Of a stretch of DNA of 64,000 nt, positions 53,385-61,838 are shown in pieces. Below the pieces are notes generated by a model. That model was not told the origin of the DNA. It was given only the letters and a program-made list of their open reading frames with translations, and did no database searches. Both the position numbers and the translations under genes were made by a program. The DNA is from a bacterium (GTDB lineage Bacteria; Myxococcota_A; Polyangia; Nannocystales; Nannocystaceae): NCBI GenBank assembly GCA_024742475.1, contig JANSYI010000002.1:372001-436000 (forward strand), given 5' to 3'. Within the stretch, counting starts at the first letter, position 1. Every line of letters starts with the position of its first letter.

Positions 53385-53390
53385 CCGCCC

Positions 53391-54530
53391 ATGCTCCGCC
53401 GTGGTGCGCTCTTCCCCCTCTTTGCAGCTCTCGCGCTGGGGTGTAGCCCCAACACCAATCGAGACTCCAGCGAGGCTCTGCCGCCTGCCGATGCGACCGA
53501 GAAGCCCCTCGAGGCCCCGGCTCAGAAGACCGACGACACCGAGGTCGCCGAGGCCACCCCCACGGCCGAGGAGCCTGCCGAGCCGACGCCCCCGCCAACA
53601 CCGGCCGACCCGCTGGCCCCGCTGTCCGCAGACGACATGGCCGTGTTCATGGCGGGGGCGACCGATGGCGGCGAGCCCCTGCCCAACCACTACGTCAAGA
53701 GCAACGAGCGGCGCCACGACACCTGGTTTCCGTACGTCGAGGGCCTCGGTGGCGCGTTCGTCGGCGTGGGTCCCGACCAGTGCTACACGGTCGCCGCGGC
53801 CCAGGGCGCCGAGCTGATGTTCCTGCTCGACATCGACCACATGGTCGTCGACGTACACAACAACTACCAGGTGCTCATCGAGGCGTCCGAGACCCCCGAG
53901 CAGCTGCACCAGCGCTTTCACGAGTCCCAGCAAGACGCCAGCCTCGCGCTGCTCGAGGAGGCGTACGGCGACGCAGACAACAAGACCCGCCGGCTCCGCC
54001 TGCAGACCTATCGCGCGTCGCGAGAGACGATCTATCGCCACCTCGAGCACGTCATCAAGCGCCACCAAGGCGACGCGCAGACGAGCTGGCTGTCCAACCC
54101 GGACTACTACGCGCACATACGTACGCTGTACCAAAACGATCGCGTCCGCATCATGGACGGCGACCTGACCGGAGCGGACACCATGATCAGCGTCGGCATT
54201 GCCGCGACCAAGCTCGATACACCCGTTCGCGTGCTCTACCTGTCCAACGCCGAGGAGTACTACAAGTACACCAACCAGTATCAGGCCAACATCGCGGGCA
54301 TCCCCGGCGATGAGCAGAGCGTCGTCCTGCGCACGATCTACAACAAGGAGTGGGAACACGCCGACTCCCTGTGGAACTACCAAGTGCAGCCGCTGGCCAG
54401 CTATCAGGCGTACCTCGAGGGCGGCAAGGTGCGTAGCCGCAACGCGATGTTCCGGGTCGCAGCCAAAGAAGGCGCGCTCGAGCGCACCACCGTCGTGTCG
54501 GGCGTCAGCCGCATCGGCATGAAGGAGTGA
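53391..54530 (+). CDS. Lipoprotein with LIC_10091-like domain
   Basis: A 379-residue protein with lipobox LALGC and a Pro/Glu/Thr linker of about 60 residues. The core domain has FVGVGPDQCYTVAAAQGAEL and MFLLDIDHMVVDVHNNYQVL. This matches my recollection of the LIC_10091 family, whose fold resembles SAM-dependent methyltransferases; binding of SAM is not demonstrated here. Later blocks (VRIMDGDLTGADTM, LYLSNAEEYYKYT) also fit. Probably envelope-bound. A two-way hairpin follows the stop. Confidence 0.78.
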   Translation: MLRRGALFPLFAALALGCSPNTNRDSSEALPPADATEKPLEAPAQKTDDTEVAEATPTAEEPAEPTPPPTPADPLAPLSADDMAVFMAGATDGGEPLPNHYVKSNERRHDTWFPYVEGLGGAFVGVGPDQCYTVAAAQGAELMFLLDIDHMVVDVHNNYQVLIEASETPEQLHQRFHESQQDASLALLEEAYGDADNKTRRLRLQTYRASRETIYRHLEHVIKRHQGDAQTSWLSNPDYYAHIRTLYQNDRVRIMDGDLTGADTMISVGIAATKLDTPVRVLYLSNAEEYYKYTNQYQANIAGIPGDEQSVVLRTIYNKEWEHADSLWNYQVQPLASYQAYLEGGKVRSRNAMFRVAAKEGALERTTVVSGVSRIGMKE

Positions 54531-54540
54531 ACCAACGAAA

Positions 54541-54569
54541 GAGCCGCGACCCACGAAGGGTCACGGCTC
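54541..54569. terminator. Hairpin between convergent genes, probable bidirectional terminator
   Basis: GAGCCGCGACCC (54541-54552) pairs with GGGTCACGGCTC (54558-54569), one mismatch, 5-nt loop. On the minus strand it is followed by TTTCGTT, so it best serves the HgdB-type gene. Confidence 0.6.
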
Positions 54570-54587
54570 CTGCGGTTGCACTCGAGG

Positions 54588-56387
54588 CTACTCGGCCGCA
54601 GCGGCGGTGTTGGCCTGCGCGTAGCCGGGCTGGATGCCCTCGGCCTTCATGCGCTCGCCGAGGTGCTTGGCGAAGCGAGCACCCGTGCCGACCACGCCCT
54701 CGTAGTGGGGGATGTGGTACAGCGGCTTTTGAACCTCGGGGGTGGCACGCTGGTACGCGCGGAGGTCCTCGAGGCTGTAGCCGGTCTGCTCGACGATGGC
54801 CTTGAACTCGGTCTTGGCTTTGGCCTTGGCCTCGCCGAGCGCCATCTGCACGCGGCTATGCGCGTTGATCTCCCCTTCGCCCGACGTCTCGATGGGCAGG
54901 TAGATCATGTCCTTGAAGTGGTTGATGACGGCCGACTGCGCGCCGTCGGACTGCGTGCTGGGCATGCAGCCGAAGGGCTTGAGCGACAGCACCATGTGCG
55001 CGATGCCCTTGACCGTGTAGTAGATGTTCTTGGCGACCTCGAGGTGGCCTTCGCCGCCCTCGGAGCGCGTGTGATAGAACTCGTGCGCGAGACGCTCCAT
55101 CTCGAACATGTCCACGATCTCGTGGGTGGTTCCACCGAGCGCATTGCGAAGGCGGTCGTACTCGCGGCGGTAGATCTTGTCGGCCACGAACATGGCCGCC
55201 CGCTTCTTGAAGTAGGTGCTCTCGAGCGAGACGCGCTTGCCGATCTGCCACCACTTGAGGTCGGTCTCGGCTTCGTCGATCTGGCGACGGTCGGCGGCTT
55301 TGATCTTCTCCTGCCACAGCAGGTAGGTCAGCCAGGTCGCGATCGGCTCGGTGATGATCTCCGCGCCCTCGGCCTGGAGGAACCGGAACATGTTGAAGTT
55401 GCCGTCGCCCTCGGTGGTCTGAGCCCAGAACTCGCCGGTGACCTTGACGACCGGCTTGGGCTGCAGGCGATCGAGCTCGACCTCGTTCATGCGGCGCGCG
55501 ACCTCTTCGAGCGGCGCGACGTAGTCGACGGAGGTGAGCTGGTCGACGAACTTGGCCAGCAGGTCGAGGGTGTCGAGGGCACCGCTCTCGCGCTGCTCGA
55601 GGATCTCGCGGAGGCGCCCCTGAATCTCGGCGGGCTCCTTCTGCTGGATGGCGCGACCGAGGAACTCGAGCGCCTGAGCGAGGACCTCGTCGGTCTCGCC
55701 GGGCTTGACCTCGAAGGCCCGCACCTGGTTGGAGAACTCGTTGAGGAGGTCTCCCATGTTGATGCAGTTGACCAACCCCATGAAGAAGTCGGGGTTGAGG
55801 TTGAGGCCCGCCTCGACGTCGGCCTGCTTGAGCCCGCCCTTTTGCTGGAACAGCAGGACGCGGAAGCCGTCGAACCCGGCGTTGCGAAGCGCGAGGCGGT
55901 ACTCGGCCTCGTACATGCCGAAGCGACACGGCCCGCAGGCGCCGGCGGTGATGAAGAAGTAGCGGTCCTTGATCTCCTCGACCGACATGCCTTTGTCATC
56001 GCGAAGGTGCTCGAGGTACTGCACGAGGTTGCCCACCGTGAAGTACGTCGGGTTGCACTGACCGTTGTTGCCGTACTCTTTGCCCGCCTGGAACGCGTCG
56101 GTGTTGGGCGTGGGGAGGACGTCGGTGTTGTAGCCGAGGTTCTCGAAGTGGCACTTGATCAAGTACTCGTGGCGGAACGTGAACCCGCCGAAGAGCAGCG
56201 TGGTGCGCTCGCGCTGGTCGGCCGTGAAGTCGTGCTCCACCGGGCGCTGGAACTGAAGGTTGACGGACTGGAAGCTGACCCCTTCTTCCTTGGACAAGGC
56301 CTGCTTCTTCTCGTCGAGCAGCTGCTGTACGGCAGGCTGCTGGATCACGTTGAGGAGTTCGGTGCGGTGCTCGGTCGTCGTCGCCAT
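54588..56387 (-). CDS. 2-hydroxyacyl-CoA dehydratase/benzoyl-CoA reductase-type (HgdB-like) protein
   Basis: A 599-residue protein, monocistronic. It has HgdB-type features: early TLLFGGFTFRHEYLIKCHFE, the Cys pair C151-C154 (GACGPCRFG), VNCINMGDLLN, and a C-terminal PFGCMPSTQSDG block where a third Cys could complete an Fe-S site. Such proteins receive an electron from an ATP-dependent activase and perform difficult reductions or dehydrations of acyl-CoA. The partner is probably the 35902-39735 protein, since both carry the same operator array. The substrate is unknown. Confidence 0.88.
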   Translation of the reverse strand: MATTTEHRTELLNVIQQPAVQQLLDEKKQALSKEEGVSFQSVNLQFQRPVEHDFTADQRERTTLLFGGFTFRHEYLIKCHFENLGYNTDVLPTPNTDAFQAGKEYGNNGQCNPTYFTVGNLVQYLEHLRDDKGMSVEEIKDRYFFITAGACGPCRFGMYEAEYRLALRNAGFDGFRVLLFQQKGGLKQADVEAGLNLNPDFFMGLVNCINMGDLLNEFSNQVRAFEVKPGETDEVLAQALEFLGRAIQQKEPAEIQGRLREILEQRESGALDTLDLLAKFVDQLTSVDYVAPLEEVARRMNEVELDRLQPKPVVKVTGEFWAQTTEGDGNFNMFRFLQAEGAEIITEPIATWLTYLLWQEKIKAADRRQIDEAETDLKWWQIGKRVSLESTYFKKRAAMFVADKIYRREYDRLRNALGGTTHEIVDMFEMERLAHEFYHTRSEGGEGHLEVAKNIYYTVKGIAHMVLSLKPFGCMPSTQSDGAQSAVINHFKDMIYLPIETSGEGEINAHSRVQMALGEAKAKAKTEFKAIVEQTGYSLEDLRAYQRATPEVQKPLYHIPHYEGVVGTGARFAKHLGERMKAEGIQPGYAQANTAAAAE

Positions 56388-56433
56388 GTCGGTTCTCGTC
56401 GGCAGAGTCAGTGTTTCGCGCGGTGTGCGCCGA

Positions 56434-56465
56434 TGACACGTCTGTCACTGACACTCGTGTCAGTG
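56434..56465. promoter_or_regulatory. Operator array of the HgdB-like gene
   Basis: TGACACGTCTGTCA (56434-56447, one mismatch) and TGACACTCGTGTCA (56449-56462), 15-bp period. The second lies in a perfect 20-mer CACTGACACTCGTGTCAGTG (56446-56465). It sits 47 bp before the start codon, and 33 of 37 bases match the array at 39764. Confidence 0.85.
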
Positions 56466-56592
56466 AACTTGCCGAGGGAAAATCGCACGCACGATTCACG
56501 ACAGCAAGGAAAAAGCGAGCCCCGCGTCGAGGAGACACGGACGCTCGCCAAGTTGCCGAGATCGGCGGGGAAACGCTGAGGCGATCGGGCGC

Positions 56593-57597
56593 TCAGCCCT
56601 GAAGCTGGGGCGATGCGATGCCCTCGATCTGAGGGATCCGCGTCTTGAGGCGGCGCTCGATGCCCTGCTTGAGGGTGGCCTGCGAGCTGGGGCAGCCCAC
56701 GCAGTTGCCGGTGAGCTGGACGTGGACCACGTTGCCCTGCACGTCGAGCAGCTCGATGTCTCCGCCGTCGGCCTGGACCATGGGGCGACACTCGTCGAGC
56801 ACCTCTTTGACGCGAGCGACGAGGGCGTCGCCCTCGAGAGCCTCCTGGGAGATCGCATCGCCGAGCTCGAGCAGGTCTTCGAAGGGCGAGCGCTCCTTGC
56901 CGACGACGGCGAGGCTGACCTTCTTGGGCTTGCGGCCCGCCTTGGCCGCGTCGGCGGCCTGTCGCGCCGCATCGGCCCGGCTCTTGGCGAGCTCGGCGTC
57001 GGCCTCGGCACGGCGCGCCGCCAGCTCGGCCTCGGCGACCGTCTGCTCGTCGTCTTGCACGCGCTCGCGCAGCTCGCCCGAGAGGTCGAGCGCCCGCAGC
57101 TCGTCGTATCCACCGATGGATTCGCCGCGAAGGAAGATCTGCGGCGTGGTGCGGCTACCCGTGACGATCTTCAGCCAGCCCAACGTGGCGTCGTCGCCCT
57201 TGATGTCGACCTCTTCGAACGGGATCTCCCGCTCGCGCAGCAGGTCGAGGGCCGCGCGGGCGTAGGGGCACCCGCGCTTGTAGAAGACCTTGACCGGTGC
57301 TTCGACCGCGGGCGCCTCGGTCTCTTCGGCTTCGCTTTGCTCGGAAACGATGCCCTTTTCGACCTGAAACTTGTGGAGCTTCTTCTTGTCCGACTCCCAC
57401 ATCGGTCGCTCCGGGTGAGCCCCCGACCAGGTCGGCAGCGGAGCCTCGCGGTTGACCGCGTCGAGGCCGACGACCGAGCGCGCCTGGTCGAGCGCCGAGG
57501 CGACCAGGCGAACGGGCGTGCGTTCGGACTCCTTCCCGCGCACCACGATGGCGTCGAGGGACTGCACGGCGACACGGCGGACGAGGCGACCCAGCAT
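56593..57597 (-). CDS. Monothiol glutaredoxin-NifU fusion, Fe-S scaffold/carrier
   Basis: A 334-residue protein from ATG 57597. A short N-terminal region is followed by a glutaredoxin domain with C110 in RGCPYARAALDLL (CPYA, monothiol-like) and the cis-Pro TTPQIFLRGESIGGYDEL. A coiled-coil, Ala/Arg/Glu-rich linker (residues 180-225) leads to a C-terminal NifU domain with scaffold cysteines C299 and C302 (GNCVGCPSSQAT) and ADGGDIELLDV. Both parts bind Fe-S clusters in other proteins, so the fusion probably assembles or transfers 2Fe-2S or 4Fe-4S clusters. Confidence 0.9.
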   Translation of the reverse strand: MLGRLVRRVAVQSLDAIVVRGKESERTPVRLVASALDQARSVVGLDAVNREAPLPTWSGAHPERPMWESDKKKLHKFQVEKGIVSEQSEAEETEAPAVEAPVKVFYKRGCPYARAALDLLREREIPFEEVDIKGDDATLGWLKIVTGSRTTPQIFLRGESIGGYDELRALDLSGELRERVQDDEQTVAEAELAARRAEADAELAKSRADAARQAADAAKAGRKPKKVSLAVVGKERSPFEDLLELGDAISQEALEGDALVARVKEVLDECRPMVQADGGDIELLDVQGNVVHVQLTGNCVGCPSSQATLKQGIERRLKTRIPQIEGIASPQLQG

Positions 57598-57722
57598 GGC
57601 GGGAGCCGTAGCCCGGCGCGCCGCGGCCGTCAAGCGACCCTGTGGCCATGCGCGTTCACGCGCCCCTCCCCCGGGCCGGCTACCTTCTATGGAGCGGGCC
57701 CGACCAGCGCCCCGCGGCCGGG

Positions 57723-58331
57723 TCAGAAGTCGCCGGCGGGGACGCCGAACCCGAGCCTGCGCAGCCCGGACGGACCCACCATGTCGACGTAGTGCCGCGC
57801 ACACACCGGCGCGTAGCTCTCATCGCCAAGCTCGATCTGGGCGCCCTGCACCACCGCCTCGCCGTCGGCCATGCGGATGTTGAACACCGCCTTGCGATCG
57901 CAGAACTGACACGTGACCTTGACCTCTTCGATCGCGTCGGCGAGCTCCATCAAGCGCTGTGCGCCCGGGAAGCAGCGGGTCTGAAAGTCGGTGCGCAGTC
58001 CGTAGCAGATCACCGGCACGTTGCGGGTCAGCGTCAGCACGCGCAGCTGCTCGATGACGGACGGCGAGAGGAACTGCGCCTCGTCGACGAGTACGCAGTC
58101 GAGGTCATCGAACCGCGCCGCCTCGAACACGGTGTCGGGCTCGACGAGCATGTCCGCCTCCGCCGAGAGCCCCGAACGCGACACGATCGTCCCCCGTCCG
58201 AAGCGGTCATCGAACGCGGGCTTGAGCAGCATGACGCGCTTGCCCTGCTTGCGGTAGTTGTGCGCCACCGCGAGCAAGTTCAGCGTCTTCGCGCTGTCCA
58301 TCGTGCCGTACCGAAAGTAGAGCTTCGCCAT
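57723..58331 (-). CDS. tdk: Thymidine kinase (type II)
   Basis: A 202-residue enzyme from ATG 58331. The P-loop region LYFRYGTMDSAKTLNLL has Ala in place of the second Gly of the GKT signature, a variant seen in other bacterial thymidine kinases. Also present are the ADMLVEPDT segment, the catalytic base region VLVDEAQFLS, the substrate loop with VPVICYGLRTDF and the zinc cluster CQFC with a later C in VCARHY. It phosphorylates thymidine in the salvage pathway. Divergent from the PilT-like gene. Confidence 0.93.
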   Translation of the reverse strand: MAKLYFRYGTMDSAKTLNLLAVAHNYRKQGKRVMLLKPAFDDRFGRGTIVSRSGLSAEADMLVEPDTVFEAARFDDLDCVLVDEAQFLSPSVIEQLRVLTLTRNVPVICYGLRTDFQTRCFPGAQRLMELADAIEEVKVTCQFCDRKAVFNIRMADGEAVVQGAQIELGDESYAPVCARHYVDMVGPSGLRRLGFGVPAGDF

Positions 58332-58476
58332 GGCGCGGCGGACGCTAGCACGGACTGGTCGCGCGACGATGTGTCTCGCCTCGCCCGTCGCGCTGCCGAG
58401 TTGTCCCTGCGCGGCGGCGAGCTGCCCCGAGACGACGGCGTTTCCGGGCGGCACGGCATCTGCAAACCTCTCACCC

Positions 58477-59832
58477 ATGATCGTCGACGGGCTCCTCGAG
58501 CTGGTGGTGGCACAAGGAGCGGACGCGCTGGTCCTGCAGGTCGACCGACCACCGACTCTGCTTCGCGGCGGGGCAGACGTCCCGTTGAGCATGCCGCCGC
58601 TTTCCCCCGAGTTCTTCGGCGAGCTGAAGCGGGAGCTCGAAGGTCGAACGGAGGTCGAGGTTCAAGGCCAGCGCTTCGAGGTCGCAGGTGAGCCCGACCG
58701 GCTGGTGCTCCGTCGCCCCGACGCCAAGCGAGCAGCGCCTCCGCCCACCGCAGAGACGCCCCGGGCCGTAGCGCCGACCCGGGTCGCGCCGTCCCTCTTC
58801 AGCCAGTGGCTGGTCGAGTCGAGGCGGCGGGGTGCGTCCGACGTGTTCTTCTCCGCGGGCCGACCGCCCTTCGTCCGGCGCGGCGGCGACGTCCAGCCCC
58901 TGGCATCGGACGCGGTGGACACGGACTCGATGCGAACGTTCGTCGAGGCGCTTCTGAGCCCCGAAGCGCTCGAGCGTCTCGCGACGCACGGCAGCGCGGA
59001 CGCGGGGTGGGACGATGGAACCACCCGCTACCGCGTGCACGCGTTCGAGCAGATGGATGGGCTCTCACTTGCCCTGAGGCCCATCCGCACGGACCCACCC
59101 AACCTGCACGCCCTTGGCCTCCCCGAGAGCTTTCACAAGCTCACCCAGCATCGCAATGGCCTGGTGCTCATGACCGGCATGGCGGGCTCGGGCAAGTCGA
59201 CCACGCTCGTCGCGCTGCTCGAGCGGCTGTCCCGGACCAGTGCGAAGCACATCGTCACGCTCGAAGACCCCATCGAGTTCCGCTTCGCGCCAGGGGCCGC
59301 GCTCGTGCACCAGCGCGAGGTCGGCACCCACGTGTCGAGCTTCGCCGAGGGGCTTCGGGCTGCGATGCGCGAGGCTCCCGACGTCATCCTGCTCGGCGAG
59401 ATGCGCGACCGCGAGACGATCGCCGCGGCGCTGACCGCCGCGGAGACGGGCCACCTGGTCCTCTCCACCCTGCACTGCGCCAACTCGGCCACGGCGATCG
59501 ACCGCATCGTCGACGTCTTCGAAGAACACCGCCACGCCCAGGTCCGCACGCAGCTGGCGTCCGTGCTCCGTGCCGTGGTCTCTCAGACGCTCTTGCCGTC
59601 CAACCAACCGCCGCGGCGCGTCCCCGCCTACGAGCTGCTGCTCAATAACACCGCCGTCGCCTCCAAGATCCGCGAGGGTCGCGGTCACCAGCTGCGAAGC
59701 GAGCTCCACCCCGGCCGCTCCGAGGGCATGATCCCCCTCGAGGCGTCGCTCGACGAGCTCGTCGCCCGCGGAGAGATCACCCGCGAGCTCGCGCGACGGG
59801 TCGCGCCAAACCCTTCGCTGCTTCGAGCTTGA
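58477..59832 (+). CDS. PilT-family type IV pilus retraction ATPase with duplicated N-terminal domain
   Basis: A 451-residue protein from ATG 58477. The ATPase has Walker A GMAGSGKSTTL (K240), an Asp box VTLEDPIEF, Walker B LLGEMRDRETI and His box STLHCANSATA. The usual PilT N-terminal domain is at about 108-220 (LVESRRRGASDVFFSAGRPP). An extra 95-residue N-terminal segment (LLELVVAQGADALVLQVDRP) repeats its pattern, so the domain is duplicated and degenerate. Standard PilT is about 340-370 residues. It probably powers pilus retraction or S-motility. PilT versus PilU cannot be decided. Confidence 0.9.
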   Translation: MIVDGLLELVVAQGADALVLQVDRPPTLLRGGADVPLSMPPLSPEFFGELKRELEGRTEVEVQGQRFEVAGEPDRLVLRRPDAKRAAPPPTAETPRAVAPTRVAPSLFSQWLVESRRRGASDVFFSAGRPPFVRRGGDVQPLASDAVDTDSMRTFVEALLSPEALERLATHGSADAGWDDGTTRYRVHAFEQMDGLSLALRPIRTDPPNLHALGLPESFHKLTQHRNGLVLMTGMAGSGKSTTLVALLERLSRTSAKHIVTLEDPIEFRFAPGAALVHQREVGTHVSSFAEGLRAAMREAPDVILLGEMRDRETIAAALTAAETGHLVLSTLHCANSATAIDRIVDVFEEHRHAQVRTQLASVLRAVVSQTLLPSNQPPRRVPAYELLLNNTAVASKIREGRGHQLRSELHPGRSEGMIPLEASLDELVARGEITRELARRVAPNPSLLRA

Positions 59833-59850
59833 GCGCGGAGCGGCGAGGGG

Positions 59851-60717
59851 TCAGCCGCGCTCTTTGGGGGTGTCATCGTCGTTGCCCCACTCGGTCCAGC
59901 TCCCGTCGTAGAGCCGGACGTCTCCGTAGCCGGCGCGCGTGAGCATGGCCCACGACACCGCCGCTCGCGAACCCGTCCGGCAATACACGACCAAGGTGCC
60001 CTCCCCTGGGTCACCGTGCAGCGCCCGGATCTCCGCGCTCGTCTTGAAGCGGCCCTCGCCGTCCTTGGTGTCCTCCCAGTCGACGTTGATCGCGCCGGGG
60101 ATGTGGCCGTCGGTGTATTCGTCCGCGCTGCGTACGTCGAAGATCGCGACGTCGCCGTCGCCCAAGTGCTCGAGCATCCAGTCCTTGTCGACCCGCAGGG
60201 CGTCACGGGTCGCGCCGCCCTGGTAGGCCGTGGGTGTCGCCGCGTCGGTCGTCACGAGCGGAAGGCCCGCGGCGGTGTAGGCATCCATGCCTCCATCGAG
60301 CAGGAGGATGTCGCCGCGGTGCCCGTAGTAGCGCAGCGTCCACGCGATGCGTGCGGGATCGGTCCCATTGTCCACGTCCGTGACCACGACGTCGTCCTCC
60401 GCCTCGAGTCCGGCTTCGCCGAGCACCCTCCACACGTTCTCTCGCAGCGGGGCCTGCCCCTCGATGCCGTCGATCACGGCGCTCAGTTGCGCGGGATCGA
60501 CCGAGCAGGCGTCCTCGAGGTGACCGGCTTCGAACGACGCGAGCGAGCGAGCGTCGAGCACATGGTCGGCGACCCCTGCGGCCTCCGACGCCCCGACGAT
60601 GCGGACGACATCGGACTCCTCCATCGCCTCGGACCCACACGCCGCCAGGCCCAGCAGCGCTGCGGACGCTGCCCATACCGTCAGATCGCGGCGTTGCAGC
60701 TTGCGACACCGTTGCAT
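59851..60717 (-). CDS. Rhodanese-type sulfurtransferase lipoprotein
   Basis: A 288-residue protein from ATG 60717; signal with lipobox LLGLAAC. Two rhodanese domains are in tandem. The first has no active-site Cys where expected, and the second carries C246 in YCRTGSRAAVSW. The architecture matches thiosulfate/3-mercaptopyruvate sulfurtransferases, but an extracytoplasmic lipidated form is unusual. It may detoxify cyanide or handle reduced sulfur in the periplasm. Convergent with the PilT-like gene at 18 bp. Confidence 0.9.
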   Translation of the reverse strand: MQRCRKLQRRDLTVWAASAALLGLAACGSEAMEESDVVRIVGASEAAGVADHVLDARSLASFEAGHLEDACSVDPAQLSAVIDGIEGQAPLRENVWRVLGEAGLEAEDDVVVTDVDNGTDPARIAWTLRYYGHRGDILLLDGGMDAYTAAGLPLVTTDAATPTAYQGGATRDALRVDKDWMLEHLGDGDVAIFDVRSADEYTDGHIPGAINVDWEDTKDGEGRFKTSAEIRALHGDPGEGTLVVYCRTGSRAAVSWAMLTRAGYGDVRLYDGSWTEWGNDDDTPKERG

Positions 60718-60806
60718 TCCACGTCCCACCGCTCCCAGAATCACACCGCTTTTTACCGCCCCCCGCCGGCATCGGGAATGCACAATCACAGCGCGGACGG
60801 AACTTC

Positions 60807-61730
60807 ATGAGCGGCTTCGCAACAACCTTGGCACTCCTCTCCGTGACGATCGCCCCCGAAGCGGCGGCGCCTCAGCCTGCGCCCGAGGCCGCGTCGGTGG
60901 CTGTGGCACCCGAAGCTGCGCCCGCGCCCGCGCCCGAGCCCGCTCCTCCCGAGCCCGCTCCGGTCGCCGCGCCCGCCCCCGCCCCTGCGCCCCAACCCGC
61001 GACGGCAGAGGTCGTCGCCCCCCAGCCCAAAGCCGCCGCCGCGCCCGCCGTCCAGCCGCGCGTCAGCCCACCGATGGTCGTGCCGGCTCCGAGCACGCCC
61101 GCCCACTGGGAGCCCGAGCGCCCTGACGCTCTGCGTGGTCGCTGGCTCGTCGTCACCAGCCTCGGCCTGGGCGCTGCGAGTTGGGGCCTCACCTTCGGCC
61201 AGGTCGGGATGATCCGGGGGTGCTCCGCTCGCCTCGACGGAGATCTCGAGTTCACCGCGGGCGACTGCCTCTACAGCGACCGCAACGTCGCCGCCCTCGG
61301 GGGCCTTCGGGCGCTCACCAACGTCTCGAACTGGGGGGTGGCCGCGACGGCGGGCGCGATCAAGGGTAACTACGATGCGATCGACCACGTCTGGACGCGT
61401 CGAGCCCCGCGACGCAGCGGCCTTTGGATCGGCGGGGGGATTGGGCTGGCATTGGCGGGCATGACGACCGGCGCCATCGCAGCCAGCATGACCTTCGGTG
61501 ACCGCACCTGCACCGGGACCTCCTGCGATCGCAACCTCGCCGGCTACCTCATCGCCAGCCAAGCCGCACAGAGCATGTTCACCGCCGGCGTCGGCATGAC
61601 CGCCTACGGGATGGTCTACCACTACGAGTACAAGGACAATCTGTCCTACAAGAACCGGCTCGCAACGATGCGCGCGGCCCCGGTCCTCACCGCCGACTTC
61701 GCAGGCGCGTCGATCTCCGGCAGGTTCTAG
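60807..61730 (+). CDS. Pro/Ala-rich membrane protein
   Basis: A 307-residue protein. A short hydrophobic start (ATTLALLSVTIAPEAAA) is followed by a 90-residue Pro/Ala/Glu linker able to span the periplasm. Three hydrophobic stretches (LVVTSLGLGAASWGLTFG, GLWIGGGIGLALAGMTTG, LIASQAAQSMFTAGVG) make up the C-terminal domain, which contains four Cys. It ends in GASISGRF, nearly the same C-terminal signature as the protein at 32996-33793. Function unknown; the linker recalls energy-transducing or envelope-spanning proteins. Confidence 0.82.
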   Translation: MSGFATTLALLSVTIAPEAAAPQPAPEAASVAVAPEAAPAPAPEPAPPEPAPVAAPAPAPAPQPATAEVVAPQPKAAAAPAVQPRVSPPMVVPAPSTPAHWEPERPDALRGRWLVVTSLGLGAASWGLTFGQVGMIRGCSARLDGDLEFTAGDCLYSDRNVAALGGLRALTNVSNWGVAATAGAIKGNYDAIDHVWTRRAPRRSGLWIGGGIGLALAGMTTGAIAASMTFGDRTCTGTSCDRNLAGYLIASQAAQSMFTAGVGMTAYGMVYHYEYKDNLSYKNRLATMRAAPVLTADFAGASISGRF

Positions 61731-61838
61731 CGAAGCGCACAAGCGGCGTTTCCTCACCGAGCGCTACGGCGGCGGCGGCGGGTCCAGGCTGCGCTGTCGA
61801 TTGCACGGGCCGGGTGCGCCTGAAACACTCGCGCCAGC

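Larger units (their letters stand above)
53033..53390. other. Divergent leader/intergenic region of the betaine operon
   Basis: This 358-bp gap holds no convincing coding frame. On the minus strand it contains, in order toward the betaine operon: an inverted repeat (53328-53334 with 53312-53318), a perfect 7-bp hairpin (53170-53188) and a very strong terminator (53111-53167). On the plus strand TAGACT (53379-53384) serves the lipoprotein gene. Confidence 0.6.

Noticed and set aside
53033-53390. Known glycine, SAM or SAH riboswitch in the betaine leader
   Set aside because: I looked for the conserved core blocks of these classes and could not place them; only a terminator and hairpins are supported.
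54576-56579. 667-codon plus-strand frame over the HgdB-like gene
   Set aside because: Runs through the operator array and a terminator hairpin and shows no family resemblance.
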